Shown here piece by piece: positions 1 to 10,342 of a stretch of 64,000 nucleotides of DNA; position 1 is the stretch's first letter; every line of letters starts with the position of its first letter. This DNA is from a bacterium (GTDB lineage: Bacteria; Gemmatimonadota; Gemmatimonadetes; Longimicrobiales; RSA9), in contig QGVH01000012.1 of assembly GCA_003242735.1 (NCBI GenBank), positions 37,553 through 101,552 of the forward strand. The letters run 5' to 3'. The notes beneath the pieces are model-generated. The model worked only from the letters and a program-made list of their open reading frames with translations, was not told where the DNA came from and did no database searches. Position numbers and translations under genes: made by a program.

Positions 1-41
1 TTGAAGGCCCGCTCCACGGCCGCGGAAGTCGCGCCCGCCCC

Positions 42-1739
42 TCACTGCGGACCAGGCGCGTCCTCGTCCGCCGATGGTCCCCGATCCCGCCAGAATTCGT
101 CGGGACAGATCGCGTACACCGCGTCTTCCTTGGCTTCCGACTCGCCCGGCGGAGACTGCACGTCCGTGGAATCACCCAGGATGCCGAACAGCACCGCCCG
201 GGTCGGGCCCAACGACCGCATCACACAGAACGACGCAGCACGCCTCACCAGCACCGGCGCGAGATACCGCAGGCCGAGCAGGTCCAGGTAATCCATGACG
301 ACGTAGCGCGCCCCTGCATCACGCGCCGCGGCGAAGAACGTATCGGGATCCGCGCTGAACGGATAGACGCGCCCGGGATGGCCGCTGATCAGGTAGAACA
401 ACCGCGGCTTGCGCGAGAGCACCACCGCACCGTCCGGGAGCGCCCGGCGGGCCCACTCCGCCAGTTCGAAGTAGTCGCGCCAGTCCTGGTCCACGCACGG
501 GTACCGCTCGCCCAGCGCGTAGAGACGCGTGCACTCGACACCCGTCACCGCTGCCTCGTGGACAGCGGGCGCCGCCGCGGCCAGCACCAGCAACGCGCCC
601 GCAGGGGCGGCGACGCGCGCCAGTCGCGGGGCGAAGCGGCGGGAGACCCGGCACAGGCCGATGCCGGCGTAGGCGAGGATCGCCGGGAGCACCGGGAGGA
701 GGAAGCGCTTGCCCGACCAGACGTGAGGCCAGGAGAGCAGCAGACCGGCGTAGAGCGGGAGGAACAGCTCCGGGACGCCGGGCCGCCGCATGCGGCCGCC
801 CCAGCCGAGTGCGGCCAGCAGGAGGATCGCGCCGCTGAGCGGCAGCAGCAGGCGGCCTTCCAGGCCGAGGAGCAGCGCCGGCAAGTGGATGCCGATGTAG
901 CGCCGGTCGTTCTCAATGACCCGCTCCAGGAACTCCCGTGGCCCGATGCGCCCCAGCTCCGGAGCGTAGGGGTTCACCATCAGGAACTGCTCGACGTAAT
1001 CCACCCCGCCCAGGGCGCGGGCCCGGAGCCACCAGAGCGTGGCGAGCGGCGCGATGATGAGCGTGAAGACGGCGAGCTGACGCCAGTGGCGGCGGAGGGC
1101 GAGCCACAGCATCGCGGCGACCACGAGCGGCAGCCCGGCCGAGCGGGTGAAGTACGCGAGGACGGTGGCAGCGACGGCGACGGCGAAACGCCTCCAGTCG
1201 TCGGGGCCGAGGCGTTCGAACGCCCACAGCGCCACCATGGTGAACGCCCAGAACGGGACGTCGGAGAGGACCCAGTGACTCTGCTCCAGCACGCCGGGGC
1301 TGACCGCGACGAGCAGCGCGACCCAGGGCGCGGTGCCGGGCCAGCCGTGGCGGCGGAGCCAGAGGAAGGTGAAACCGACGGCGACGAGCGAGAAGCCGAC
1401 GACCAGCAGCTTGAGCCCCACCCATGGGGTGATGCCGGCGGCAAGCGCGACGGCGAGCACCGCGGGGAAGACGGGCGGATACTGGCTGTGCGGCGGCGCG
1501 GCCGGGTCGTACAGGTCGAGGTAGGCGCGGCGCTCGAGCAGCGAGCGGGCGAGGGTGACGTAGCCCGCGTTGTCGCCGCCCGTGAACGGCGTCGGATCGA
1601 ACGCGAGGAGGGCGAGGACGAGGTGGAGGAGGAGAACGCCCGCGAGGAGGGGGGCTGCGCGGGTCGCCGGGAGCCGCCGCGCGATCCGGCGGCGTACCGG
1701 CGCGGGAGCGGGGTGCGTCACGGCCTCGGTGACGTGCAC
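42..1739 (-). CDS. GT-C (GT39/ArnT-like) membrane glycosyltransferase
   Basis: A 565-aa polytopic inner-membrane protein. It has an N-terminal basic stretch, then a hydrophobic segment at about residues 28-47, followed by roughly ten more. The first periplasmic loop carries an acidic residue (D in GGDNAGYV, near residue 55) and QYPPVFP, as is typical of GT-C transferases that use polyprenyl-phosphate sugars. The family (dolichyl-phosphate-mannose/ArnT-like) transfers a sugar to lipid, polysaccharide or protein in the periplasm; the acceptor here is unknown. The start is GTG, 7 nt after the nagZ stop, so it is probably the last gene of the murQ-anmK-nagZ operon. Whether it works in cell-wall recycling cannot be told. 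The hydrophobic profile and loop motif are seen directly; the specific substrate is not. Confidence 0.75.
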   Translation of the reverse strand: MHVTEAVTHPAPAPVRRRIARRLPATRAAPLLAGVLLLHLVLALLAFDPTPFTGGDNAGYVTLARSLLERRAYLDLYDPAAPPHSQYPPVFPAVLAVALAAGITPWVGLKLLVVGFSLVAVGFTFLWLRRHGWPGTAPWVALLVAVSPGVLEQSHWVLSDVPFWAFTMVALWAFERLGPDDWRRFAVAVAATVLAYFTRSAGLPLVVAAMLWLALRRHWRQLAVFTLIIAPLATLWWLRARALGGVDYVEQFLMVNPYAPELGRIGPREFLERVIENDRRYIGIHLPALLLGLEGRLLLPLSGAILLLAALGWGGRMRRPGVPELFLPLYAGLLLSWPHVWSGKRFLLPVLPAILAYAGIGLCRVSRRFAPRLARVAAPAGALLVLAAAAPAVHEAAVTGVECTRLYALGERYPCVDQDWRDYFELAEWARRALPDGAVVLSRKPRLFYLISGHPGRVYPFSADPDTFFAAARDAGARYVVMDYLDLLGLRYLAPVLVRRAASFCVMRSLGPTRAVLFGILGDSTDVQSPPGESEAKEDAVYAICPDEFWRDRGPSADEDAPGPQ

Positions 1740-1746
1740 TGCCCGG

Positions 1747-3207
1747 TCACTCGTCTGTGCGCCCTGCCGCGAGGCGGCGGGCAGCGGCCTCCTGCATCAG
1801 ACGTTCGCCGCCCCAGGCGGCGAGGACGTGGGTTGCCTTCGCCGGGAGCTCGGCGGCGAGACGCGGGTGCCCGAACAGGACGACCGTCGCATCCGGCGCC
1901 ACTTCGAGCGCGTTCGCCACGGCCGCGACGGCCCGCGTCGAGAGCCCGGCCCTCCCCTTCCAGCCGCGGATGTCCGCGTACACCGCGATGACGAGGGGGC
2001 GGCCCGGCGTGGGCTGAGCCACTTCCGTCACTTCGGCGCCGCTGGAGCGGAGCGTCGCTGGGAACGCGTCCCGCGGGCCGGGCGGGAACGGGCCACCCAC
2101 GTCGTCATCCACGGTGAGGAGGTCCAGCGCATCCGGCAGCCGCAGCGGCTCGCCGCGCACGACCCGGAGTGTCCGCTCCGCGACGGACAGCGCCCAGGCG
2201 TGATCCTCGGCGCGGCCCCACTCGGCGTTCTGTGGCGTCATCGTGTTGGCCCGCTGACGGAGGCGCGCGATCGCGGCGAGAGCGGCCTCCGCCCGAGCGT
2301 GCGGCAACGCACCGCCGAGCGCGTCTTCCAGCGCGGCCGCCGCCGCGGCCGGCTCCGCCGGGTAGAGCAGCACATCGCAACCCGCCGCCAGCGCACGCAC
2401 CGCCGCCGCACCACCCTCGCCGCCTCCCTCGATCACCCCCTGCATGTTCAGCGCGTCGGTGGACACCGCGCCGTGGAAGCCCAGTTCGTCCCGGAGCAGT
2501 CCCTGGATGATGGCGCTCGAGAGCGTGGCGGGCGCTCCGCTCGGGTCGAGGGCGGGAAACGCCACGTGCGCGGTCATGACGGCGTCCACACCGGCGCGGA
2601 TGGCGGCGCGGAACGGCGCCAGGTCGGTCTCGAGCTCGTGGCGCTCTGCCGCGACCACCGGCAGCTCTGCGTGGGAATCGGCGAGCGTCCGGCCGTGGCC
2701 GGGGAAGTGCTTCGCGCAGGAGAGCGCGCCGCCGGCCCGGCAGCCCTCGATCCACGCCGTGACGTGGGCCGCTGCGCGCGCGGGATCCGCGCCGAACGAG
2801 CGCGTGCCGACGATCGGGTTGCGCGGCTCGAGGTCCAGGTCGGCCACCGGCGCGTACACCCAGTCCACGCCCAACGCGCGGGCCTCCCGGGCCGTCAGCT
2901 CGCCGGCCCGGCGTGTGATGTCGAGGTCGTCGAGCGCCGCCAGGGCGGCCGCCGGAGGCAGCTGGGTCGCGCCGCGGAACTGCTGCCCCGCGCCGCGCTC
3001 CAGATCGGCGCCGATCAACAGCGGCGTGCGGCTCCGGCGCCGCAGGTCGGACGTCAGCTCACGGACGGCGGCCGCTTCACCGCCGAAGAGGATGAATCCG
3101 CCCACGCCAATGCGGAGGGCTTCCTCGATCCGCTGCTCCTCGTGGTCGAAGCCCGATCCGTCCTTCCAGCGCAGCGCCGGGAAGAGGACCTGTGCGATGG
3201 CCTTCAT
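1747..3207 (-). CDS. nagZ: Beta-N-acetylhexosaminidase (GH3, NagZ-type)
   Basis: A 486-aa enzyme expected to cleave GlcNAc from GlcNAc-anhydroMurNAc muropeptides in the cytoplasm, the first recycling step. A GH3 TIM barrel fills about residues 1-340. It carries the family signature KHFPGHG at 166-172, the DSH loop with the acid/base histidine at about 179, and the predicted nucleophile D251 in STDALNMQG. Residues ~350-486 form an extra alpha/beta domain that short proteobacterial NagZ lacks but many Gram-positive forms have. No signal peptide is visible, so it should be cytoplasmic. The start ATG overlaps the anmK stop as ATGA, and it sits downstream of murQ and anmK, which strongly supports the NagZ assignment over a generic GH3 enzyme. 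Confidence 0.93.
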   Translation of the reverse strand: MKAIAQVLFPALRWKDGSGFDHEEQRIEEALRIGVGGFILFGGEAAAVRELTSDLRRRSRTPLLIGADLERGAGQQFRGATQLPPAAALAALDDLDITRRAGELTAREARALGVDWVYAPVADLDLEPRNPIVGTRSFGADPARAAAHVTAWIEGCRAGGALSCAKHFPGHGRTLADSHAELPVVAAERHELETDLAPFRAAIRAGVDAVMTAHVAFPALDPSGAPATLSSAIIQGLLRDELGFHGAVSTDALNMQGVIEGGGEGGAAAVRALAAGCDVLLYPAEPAAAAAALEDALGGALPHARAEAALAAIARLRQRANTMTPQNAEWGRAEDHAWALSVAERTLRVVRGEPLRLPDALDLLTVDDDVGGPFPPGPRDAFPATLRSSGAEVTEVAQPTPGRPLVIAVYADIRGWKGRAGLSTRAVAAVANALEVAPDATVVLFGHPRLAAELPAKATHVLAAWGGERLMQEAAARRLAAGRTDE

Positions 3208-4399
3208 GTGCCCGCCTGCGTCAGGTGTCGCCGAGAGCCGCGAAGGGGTCCGGGATCCCGGGCGCCGGGCGTGTAGCTGCCGAGGACGCGTGGCCCCGCC
3301 GCGCCGGTCGCCTCGGGCACGTTGCCCGGCAAGCCGTGCACGTGGGCCCACGCCAGGGCGGCGAAGGCCACTGCCTCCTTGGCGTCCGGGTCGATGCCGA
3401 GCCCCTCGCCCGGGTGCACGGGGATCGGATCCAGCTCGGCCTGGATCATCCGGAAGAGCGCCGGGTTGCGCGCGCCGCCGCCGGTGAGAAAGACCTCGTC
3501 CACGCCCCGCGGCAGCACCCAGCGACGGTAGGCATCCCCGATGGACCGGGCCGTCAACGCCGTGAGGGTGGCGATGAGGTCCGCCCAGCCCTGCTCGTCC
3601 AGCGGCCCGTGCCGCGCGACGATCGCCTCCACCATCGGCCGGCCGAACACCTCGCGGCCGGTGGACTTGGGCGGCGGCTGGTCGAAGAACGGGTGGGCGA
3701 GGAGCTCCGCGAGCAGGGGTTCCCGCACACGGCCGCGATCAGCCCACTCCCCGCCCCGGTCGAACGTCTGACGACCGCCGGTCGCCAGCTCGACTGCGGC
3801 GTCGATGAGCGCGACGCCGGGGCCGGTGTCGAAGGCGAGCAGGGGCGAGTCATCGCCTCGCGGCGGCAGCCACGTCACGTTGCCCATGCCGCCGATGTTC
3901 TGCAGCGCGCGCCGTCGCCCCCGCGCCGAGAACAGCAGCCGGTCCACCCACGGCACCAGCGGCGCGCCCTCGCCGCCGGCCGCCATGTCGCGGCTCCGGA
4001 AGTCGCTCACCACCGGGATGCCCGTCCGCTCCGCGATCGTTGCCGGGCAGCCGAGTTGGAGCGTCGCGCCGCGGCGACCTCCCGCAGGAGGGATGTGCCA
4101 GACCGTCTGCCCATGGGAGCCGATCAGGTCCACCTCCGAGGGAGCGACGCCGGCGGCGCGGCACGCGTCCAGCGCGGCGGCGGCGAACCACTCGCCGAGA
4201 CGCATGTGCAGCGCACACAACTCCGCCGCACCGCCGCGTACGATCGCCGTGTGGATCTCCTCCCGCTGGGCCGGGGAGTACGGCACCGTCACGAACGAGC
4301 ACACGCGCCAGCGGACCTCGCCGTCGTCACCGCCTTCGAGCTCGACGAGCGCCGCGTCGATGCCGTCCAGCGAGGTGCCGGAGATCATGCCGATGACCT

Positions 4400-4403
<4 letters not shown>
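3204..4403 (-). CDS. anmK: Anhydro-N-acetylmuramic acid kinase
   Basis: A 399-aa kinase of the ASKHA fold. It phosphorylates and hydrolyses 1,6-anhydroMurNAc to MurNAc-6-phosphate with ATP, feeding the MurQ etherase. Clear family signatures are the N-terminal GMISGTSLDGIDAAL, SHGQTVWHIP, QNIGGMGNVTW, AFDTGPG, and a C-terminal LTGGGARNP. The start is GTG, overlapping the murQ stop as GTGA; no better ATG lies nearby, and the reading frame upstream is only a same-strand shadow of murQ. The stop overlaps the nagZ start as ATGA. Length matches the family's usual ~370-400 residues. Confidence 0.96.
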
Positions 4404-5320
<917 letters not shown>

Positions 5321-5331
5321 GGTCTAAGGCC

Positions 5332-5361
5332 TTGCCACGATTACACGTCCAGGAATAGATT
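5332..5361 (+). promoter_or_regulatory. Candidate sigma-70-type promoter for the M20 amidohydrolase gene
   Basis: TTGCCA (5332-5337) matches the -35 consensus at five of six bases. After an 18-bp spacer comes TAGATT (5356-5361, four of six). It lies in the 160-bp gap between divergent murQ and the M20 gene and points toward the latter, leaving a 5' leader of about 110 nt. Read by eye only; no start site is known. Confidence 0.35.
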
Positions 5362-5480
5362 CGGGCCCCTAAGCTAATCGGGCCCATACGGTCCAGGCAA
5401 CCGAAGGAGCGGGCAGGCCGGGAGCGGCCACGGACACGCACGCGTCCGGGAGGGCCGACCCGCGCCCATGGATCCTCACC

Positions 5481-6668
5481 ATGACGTCGTTACTCCGGCA
5501 GGCCGAACGCCTCCAGGACGAGCTGGTCGAACTGCGACGCGACCTGCACCGCCACCCGGAGCTCGCGTTCCGCGAGACGCGCACCGCCGAGGCCGCGGCG
5601 TCGCGGGTCGCCGCACTGGGCTACAAGGTGCGCCGCGGGGTCGGGATCACCGGCGTCGTCGCCGAGCTGGAGAACGGCGACGGCCCGGTCGTCGCGCTGC
5701 GAGCGGACATGGACGCGCTGCCGATCCAGGAGGCGAACGAGGTGCCCTACCGCTCCACGGTGCCTGGTGTGATGCACGCGTGCGGGCACGACGCCCACGT
5801 GGCCTGCCTGGTCGGCGCGGCGCGCCTCCTCGCAGACGCGCACGCGCGCGGCGAGCTCCCCCCGGGCACTGTCCGGCTGCTCTTCCAGCCGTCGGAAGAG
5901 TGCTCGGACGAGGAGAACAAGAGCGGGGCGGCGAGGATGATCGAGGACGGCGCCATGGAAGGCGTGGATGCCATCTTCGGCATGCACGTCGGGGCGCACC
6001 TGCCGGCGCACAAGCTGTTCGTGCGGGCCGGGCCGCTCATGGCCGGCTCGGACACGTTCCGCGCCACCATCGAGGGCGTGAGCGCCCACGCGGCGCGTCC
6101 CAACGAAGGGATCGACGCCGTCGTCCTCGCCGCGCACGTGATCCTCGCCTGCCAGAACGCGGTGGCCCGCCGTATCTCGCCCATGGCCAGCGGCGTCCTC
6201 ACCATCGGCCGGATCGAGGGCGGCGTGGCGGAGAACGTGCTGGCGCAGCGCGTGGCGCTCGCCGGCACGGTCCGCTACTTCGAGGAGGACGTGAGGGAGA
6301 CCCTCCACGGCGAGCTGCGCCGTGCGCTGCGGGTCGCGGAGGCGCTGGGCGGCCGCGCCACGCTGGACCTGCGGCCGGGCTACCCGCCCGTGGTCAACGA
6401 TGCCCGCATGACGGATCTCGCCGCCGCGGCGTTCGCGGATGCGTTCGGCGTCGATGCCGTGGCCGAGGCCGAGCCCATGATGGGCGCGGAGGACTTTGCG
6501 CTCTACCAGCGCGAGGCGCCCGGCTTCTTCTTCTGGCTGGGCGCGGCGCTGGAGCCGCCGAGGGAACATCACCACCCCAATTTCGATATCGAAGAGCGCG
6601 TGTTGCCGCGCGGGGCGGCCGCCCTCGCGGCGTGCGCGATCCGGGCGCTCGCGGAGCTCGGCTCCTGA
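5481..6668 (+). CDS. M20D metallopeptidase / N-acyl-amino-acid amidohydrolase
   Basis: A 395-aa cytoplasmic zinc hydrolase of the M20 family, subfamily D (hippurate hydrolase, N-acetyl-diaminopimelate deacetylase, IAA-amino acid hydrolase group). The N terminus has the HRHPELAF-type signature. The metal-binding HACGHDAH is at residues ~95-102, EECS near 138, MHVGAHLP near 168, and the C-terminal GAEDFALY with HHPNFDIEE supplies the last ligands. The dimerisation domain interrupts the catalytic domain at about 180-300. It probably deacylates N-acyl or N-acetyl amino acids; the exact substrate cannot be read from sequence. A DAP-pathway deacetylase role is possible, since this window carries dapH, whose pathway needs such an enzyme. 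Confidence 0.88.
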   Translation: MTSLLRQAERLQDELVELRRDLHRHPELAFRETRTAEAAASRVAALGYKVRRGVGITGVVAELENGDGPVVALRADMDALPIQEANEVPYRSTVPGVMHACGHDAHVACLVGAARLLADAHARGELPPGTVRLLFQPSEECSDEENKSGAARMIEDGAMEGVDAIFGMHVGAHLPAHKLFVRAGPLMAGSDTFRATIEGVSAHAARPNEGIDAVVLAAHVILACQNAVARRISPMASGVLTIGRIEGGVAENVLAQRVALAGTVRYFEEDVRETLHGELRRALRVAEALGGRATLDLRPGYPPVVNDARMTDLAAAAFADAFGVDAVAEAEPMMGAEDFALYQREAPGFFFWLGAALEPPREHHHPNFDIEERVLPRGAAALAACAIRALAELGS

Positions 6669-6710
6669 GCCCCTCCTTCTCCACTCGCAGTACAGGTGGT
6701 AGCAGTACCC

Positions 6711-7316
6711 ATGAAGGCAGTAGTCTACCTCTCGGCGGCGGCGCTCCTCCTCTCCGCGGTACCGGCGGAGGCGCAGTTCGGCCAACCCCAGCGAGCACCG
6801 AAGACGTGGGTCAGCGCCTGGGTCGGCGGTCTCCTCAGCCCCGGCCGTGTCTACGACCCCGGCAGCAGCTCGATCTGGGCGTTCGGCTCGTCGTTCTCCG
6901 GCGGGCTCGGCCTGCACCGCGAGTTCGGGGCGCTGACGCTCGGCGTCGAAGGCACCTTCGCGCCGGCCCGCTATGAACTCCGCGACCCGGACGCGAACAA
7001 CGCCGTGACCGACAGCGGCAGCGGGCAGCTCGTCACCGCGATGCTCTCGGGCCGGCTGCGCACCGGCGGCGGCGGCCCGCTCGGCATGTACCTGACCGGC
7101 GGCGCCGGTGCACTCATCTACGGCGTCCCGTCGCTCGATCGTTGGGACCCTGACCTGGCGCTCATGACGGGCGCGGGCTTCGAGTACAAGCCGTCGGCCA
7201 AGCACACCCTGTTCCTGGAATGGGGCCGCTACTGGACGTTCCATCAGCGCGAGGGCGTGGAGGACAATTCCTCGAAGATGTCGCAGCTCCGCGGCGGAGT
7301 GCGCATCGGGTTCTGA
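6711..7316 (+). CDS. Small outer-membrane beta-barrel protein
   Basis: A 201-aa exported protein. The chosen ATG (6711) gives a clean Sec signal peptide of about 23 residues ending in VPAEAQF; an in-frame GTG 15 nt earlier would only add five residues. The mature part alternates aromatic/hydrophobic and polar residues with glycines (WVSAWVGGLLSPG, SFSGGLGLHREFG, TLGVEGTFAPARYEL), and ends RGGVRIGF, a beta-signal-like terminal phenylalanine. This fits an OmpA/OmpW-size eight-stranded barrel. No specific function is recognisable. The stop codon overlaps the proposed CTG start of the gamma-glutamyltransferase gene, suggesting a two-gene unit. Confidence 0.7.
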   Translation: MKAVVYLSAAALLLSAVPAEAQFGQPQRAPKTWVSAWVGGLLSPGRVYDPGSSSIWAFGSSFSGGLGLHREFGALTLGVEGTFAPARYELRDPDANNAVTDSGSGQLVTAMLSGRLRTGGGGPLGMYLTGGAGALIYGVPSLDRWDPDLALMTGAGFEYKPSAKHTLFLEWGRYWTFHQREGVEDNSSKMSQLRGGVRIGF

Positions 7317-9079
7317 GGACCACCGCCCTCATCCCACTGCTCGGACTCGTGGCGGGGCTCGCCGCCTGCGGCGCGCCCCGCCCCGTCGAACAACCGCTCG
7401 AATCCGCCCGCGTGGCCGCGGCGCCGCCTGTGCCGTCCACGTGGCGGCACACGGGCGACCCAGGCACGGCGCGCGCGCCGCGGGCGATGGTCGTCACCGA
7501 CGCGCCGCTGGCCACCGCCGTGGGCGTGGACGTGCTCCGGGCCGGCGGCAACGCGGTGGACGCAGCGGTCGCGACCGCGTTCGCCCTCGCCGTGGTGTAC
7601 CCGGAGGCGGGCAACATCGGCGGCGGCGGCTTCATGGTGGCGTACTTCGCGGACGGTCGCACCGCCGCCCTCGACTTCCGCGAACGCGCGCCCCTCGCCG
7701 CGACCCGCGACATGTACCTCGACGAGCGCGGCGAGCCCACCGACCGCTCCATCACCGGCCACCTCGCCGCCGGCGTTCCCGGCGCCGTGGCAGGGCTGTG
7801 GGCCGCACACCAGCGCTTCGGCACCAAGCCGTGGCGCGAGCTCCTCGAGCCCGCCATCCGCCTGGCCCGCGACGGCTTCGCCGTGGATTCGCACTTCGCC
7901 GCCGCGATCCGGAACGACTCGGCGCGGCTCGCGCGCTTCCCCGCTTCGGCGGCGTTGTTCCTGCCCGGCGGGCGCCCGCCGCGGCCCGGCGACACGTGGC
8001 GGAACCCCGATCTCGCGGCCGTGCTCGAACGCATCGCCGAGCGAGGCCCCGCCGGGTTCTACGAGGGCGAGACGGCGGATCTAATCGTGGCCGAAATGCA
8101 GCGCGGCGGCGGCATCATCACCCATGAGGACCTGCGCAGCTACGAGCCGCGCTGGCGCGAGCCCATCGAGTTCCGCTACCGCGGCCGGCGGATCATCTCG
8201 ATGCCGCCGCCTTCGTCGGGCGGGATCACGCTGGCGCTCATCGCGAACATCCTGGAGAACGACGACCTCGGCCGGCTCGGCTGGAGCACCGCGCCGACGC
8301 TGCACCTCGTCGCGGAGGCGATGCGGCGCGCGTTCGCGGACCGCAACCACTTCCTCGGCGACCCGGACTTCGTGGAGATCCCGCGCGCGCGGCTGCTCTC
8401 GCGCGAGCACGCCGCGGCGTGGCGCGCCACCATCTCGCGCGAGCGGGCCACGCCATCCAGCGAGATCGTCGCTGGCGCCGTGCCCGTCGAGGAGGGCGCG
8501 CACACGACCCATTTCTCCATCGTCGATCCGGAAGGGAACGCCGTCGCGTTGACGACGACCATCAACGAGCTGTTCGGCTCGGCCGTCACGGTCACCGGCG
8601 CCGGCTTCCTGCTGAACGACGAGATGGACGACTTCGCCAGCAAGCCCGGCGCGCCGAACATGTACGGGCTGGTGCAGGGCGAGGCGAATGCGATCGAGCC
8701 GGGCAAGCGGATGCTGTCCGCCATGACGCCCACCATCGTGCTGGACGAGCAGGACCGGCCGTGGCTCGTCACCGGCGCCCGGGGCGGGCCGCGGATCATC
8801 ACCGCGGTGTTCCAGGTCCTGTCCAACGTCGTGGACCACGGGCTGGACCTCACCGCTGCGGTGACCGCGCCGCGCATCCACCACCAGCACCTGCCGGACG
8901 TATTGTTCTACGAGGAAGGCGGTCTCGCGCCGGAGACGGTGCGCGCGCTGGAGGCGCTGGGTCACACCGTGCAGCCGCGGAGCGGCTACATCGGCAACGC
9001 CCCCTCGATCCTCCGTCAAGGCGATGTCTGGGTGGGCGTGCCCGACCCGCGGGTCGGCGGGAGCGCAGCGGGCTTCTGA
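7313..9079 (+). CDS. ggt: Gamma-glutamyltransferase, predicted lipoprotein
   Basis: An Ntn-hydrolase that transfers or hydrolyses the gamma-glutamyl group of glutathione and related peptides in the periplasm. It is made as a precursor that cuts itself before a catalytic threonine; here T398 in TTHFS (numbering from CTG). Other family motifs are AGGNAVDAAVA, the GNIGGGGF loop, PPPSSGGITL and SAMTPTIVLD. The only upstream ATG (7220) would put 31 residues in front of the signal peptide, in a frame overlapping the preceding gene by 97 nt. Starting at CTG 7313 gives MRTTALIPLLGLVAGLAAC, a textbook lipoprotein signal with lipobox LAAC (C19), and a CTGA overlap with the upstream stop, the same geometry as other junctions here. 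I therefore prefer CTG; 588 aa. Confidence 0.85.
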   Translation: MRTTALIPLLGLVAGLAACGAPRPVEQPLESARVAAAPPVPSTWRHTGDPGTARAPRAMVVTDAPLATAVGVDVLRAGGNAVDAAVATAFALAVVYPEAGNIGGGGFMVAYFADGRTAALDFRERAPLAATRDMYLDERGEPTDRSITGHLAAGVPGAVAGLWAAHQRFGTKPWRELLEPAIRLARDGFAVDSHFAAAIRNDSARLARFPASAALFLPGGRPPRPGDTWRNPDLAAVLERIAERGPAGFYEGETADLIVAEMQRGGGIITHEDLRSYEPRWREPIEFRYRGRRIISMPPPSSGGITLALIANILENDDLGRLGWSTAPTLHLVAEAMRRAFADRNHFLGDPDFVEIPRARLLSREHAAAWRATISRERATPSSEIVAGAVPVEEGAHTTHFSIVDPEGNAVALTTTINELFGSAVTVTGAGFLLNDEMDDFASKPGAPNMYGLVQGEANAIEPGKRMLSAMTPTIVLDEQDRPWLVTGARGGPRIITAVFQVLSNVVDHGLDLTAAVTAPRIHHQHLPDVLFYEEGGLAPETVRALEALGHTVQPRSGYIGNAPSILRQGDVWVGVPDPRVGGSAAGF

Positions 9080-9087
9080 ACACGACG

Positions 9088-9131
9088 GTGCCCGGGCGGA
9101 CGGGGACCTGCACCCCCGTCCGCCCGGGCAC
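9088..9131. terminator. Bidirectional hairpin between convergent genes
   Basis: A perfect 18-bp stem (left arm 9088-9105, GTGCCCGGGCGGACGGGG; right arm 9114-9131) with an 8-nt loop. It sits 9 nt after the ggt stop and about 50 nt after the stop of the opposing glycine-zipper gene. There is no U-run on either side, only GTGTTTCG on the plus strand, so it fits a strong GC hairpin terminator or transcript-end stabiliser. Confidence 0.8.
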
Positions 9132-9181
9132 GTGTTTCGTGAGAGGAGCGTGCGTCGCCCCGGATCACCACGCGACGCCGG

Positions 9182-10045
9182 TCACATCACCGTCCGCGTC
9201 ACCTCGATCGGCGCGTCCAGCCGAATGACCATCCGCGAGCCGGCCGGCAACACCGCGTCCACATCGGCCGTCCCCATGGCGATGGCGGTGCCGGCGGCAG
9301 CGCCCACCGCTGCGCCCTTGAGTGTAGACTCCGTGTTCTTCCCGAGGACCTGACCGAGCAGCGCGCCCGCCGCAGCGCCGACCGCGACCTTGGCCGCGGA
9401 TTCCTTGGCCGTCGTGCGCGTGCGCCGCTCCGGGTTCGCCTCGACCACCGTCGCCTGGAGCGGGTAGCTGCGGCCGTTGAAGGAGATGCTCTCGAACGCC
9501 AGCTTGATGACGGCCATGTCCCCGACGTGGTCCGACTTGTCCACCGCGGTCACGCGGCCGCGCACGATCGCGCCCGCAGGGATCAGCACCGTGCCATCCG
9601 CGCCCACGATCGGGTCCGCCAGCGTGGCGGTGAACGGGTCGCCCGGCGCGTTCCGATCCGTCGAGATCGTCTCGTCCAGCCGCACGGCGAACGTCGTTCC
9701 TGTCGGCACGGTCAGCGTCTCCATGCGTGGCTGGGGCGCGGGCTCGCTCCGCGGCGGCGTCGGCTGACTCGGCTGGGGCTGCGGTTGCGTTTGTGGCCGG
9801 CGCGGAGTCTGCGCGCGCGGCGCCGGCTGCGGGGCGGGCTGAGGCGCGGGCTCTTCCACGGTGGTGGCGGCCGTGTCCCCGAAAGTGGCCGAACCGGTGT
9901 CACCCCGGAGTGCCAGGTCCAGCTCCCGGCTCAGCTCCTCCTGCTCCAGAGCCGCGCGCTCGTCCTGACCATCGCCGCACGCGACCGGCGCCAGGCCGAC
10001 CGGCAGCACGACGAGCAGAGCGATCCATCCTCTCTTCCTGGCCAT
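9182..10045 (-). CDS. Glycine-zipper lipoprotein of unknown function
   Basis: A 287-aa envelope protein. The ATG at 10045 is preceded by a strong GAGGAGGGG ribosome-binding site. It opens a lipoprotein signal (MARKRGWIALLVVLPVGLAPVAC, lipobox around PVAC). Next comes a flexible linker of Pro/Gln/Arg repeats (~residues 60-105), then a beta-rich domain starting at VPTGTTFAVRLDETIST with GDPFTATL and IPAGAIVRGRVTAV. After that is a glycine-zipper stretch (AKVAVGAAAGALLGQVLG, GAAVGAAAGTAIAMG), and a final VLPAGSRMVIRLD repeat of the beta motif. Such proteins often sit in or cross the outer membrane. The two similar beta motifs suggest one domain with the zipper inserted. No function is assigned. 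Confidence 0.65.
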   Translation of the reverse strand: MARKRGWIALLVVLPVGLAPVACGDGQDERAALEQEELSRELDLALRGDTGSATFGDTAATTVEEPAPQPAPQPAPRAQTPRRPQTQPQPQPSQPTPPRSEPAPQPRMETLTVPTGTTFAVRLDETISTDRNAPGDPFTATLADPIVGADGTVLIPAGAIVRGRVTAVDKSDHVGDMAVIKLAFESISFNGRSYPLQATVVEANPERRTRTTAKESAAKVAVGAAAGALLGQVLGKNTESTLKGAAVGAAAGTAIAMGTADVDAVLPAGSRMVIRLDAPIEVTRTVM

Positions 10046-10342
10046 CGTGCCCCTCCTCGGGGAGAGAGATTCCGCGCTTGAACGGAACCGCTTTTGTAGG
10101 TAAGTTCGACGCGTACGCCTGCCCTTCCGGCACGCCTTCGTACCCCCAAGGTGCAACCCGCATGCCAGATCCGGCCCACCGGGGACCGGGGGCGGCCTCG
10201 CACCGCGGGGGCGGTTTCGCCCCGCAGCGGGGACGCCGGAGCCGCGACACGCCCGTGTGCGGCGGCGCGGCGCCACCGCTCCGGTGCGAGGCCGGCGGAC
10301 ATCCGCCAAGGGAAGGGTACACGGCTCGCACTGGTTGGTGCC
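10046..10342. other. Divergent intergenic region
   Basis: About 297 bp between the divergent glycine-zipper gene and the ABC exporter gene. It must hold both promoters. A relatively AT-rich patch (about 10088-10110, containing TTTTGTAGGTAAG) is the likeliest promoter zone for the lipoprotein. No clean -35/-10 pair and no small ORF with coding character are evident. Confidence 0.4.
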
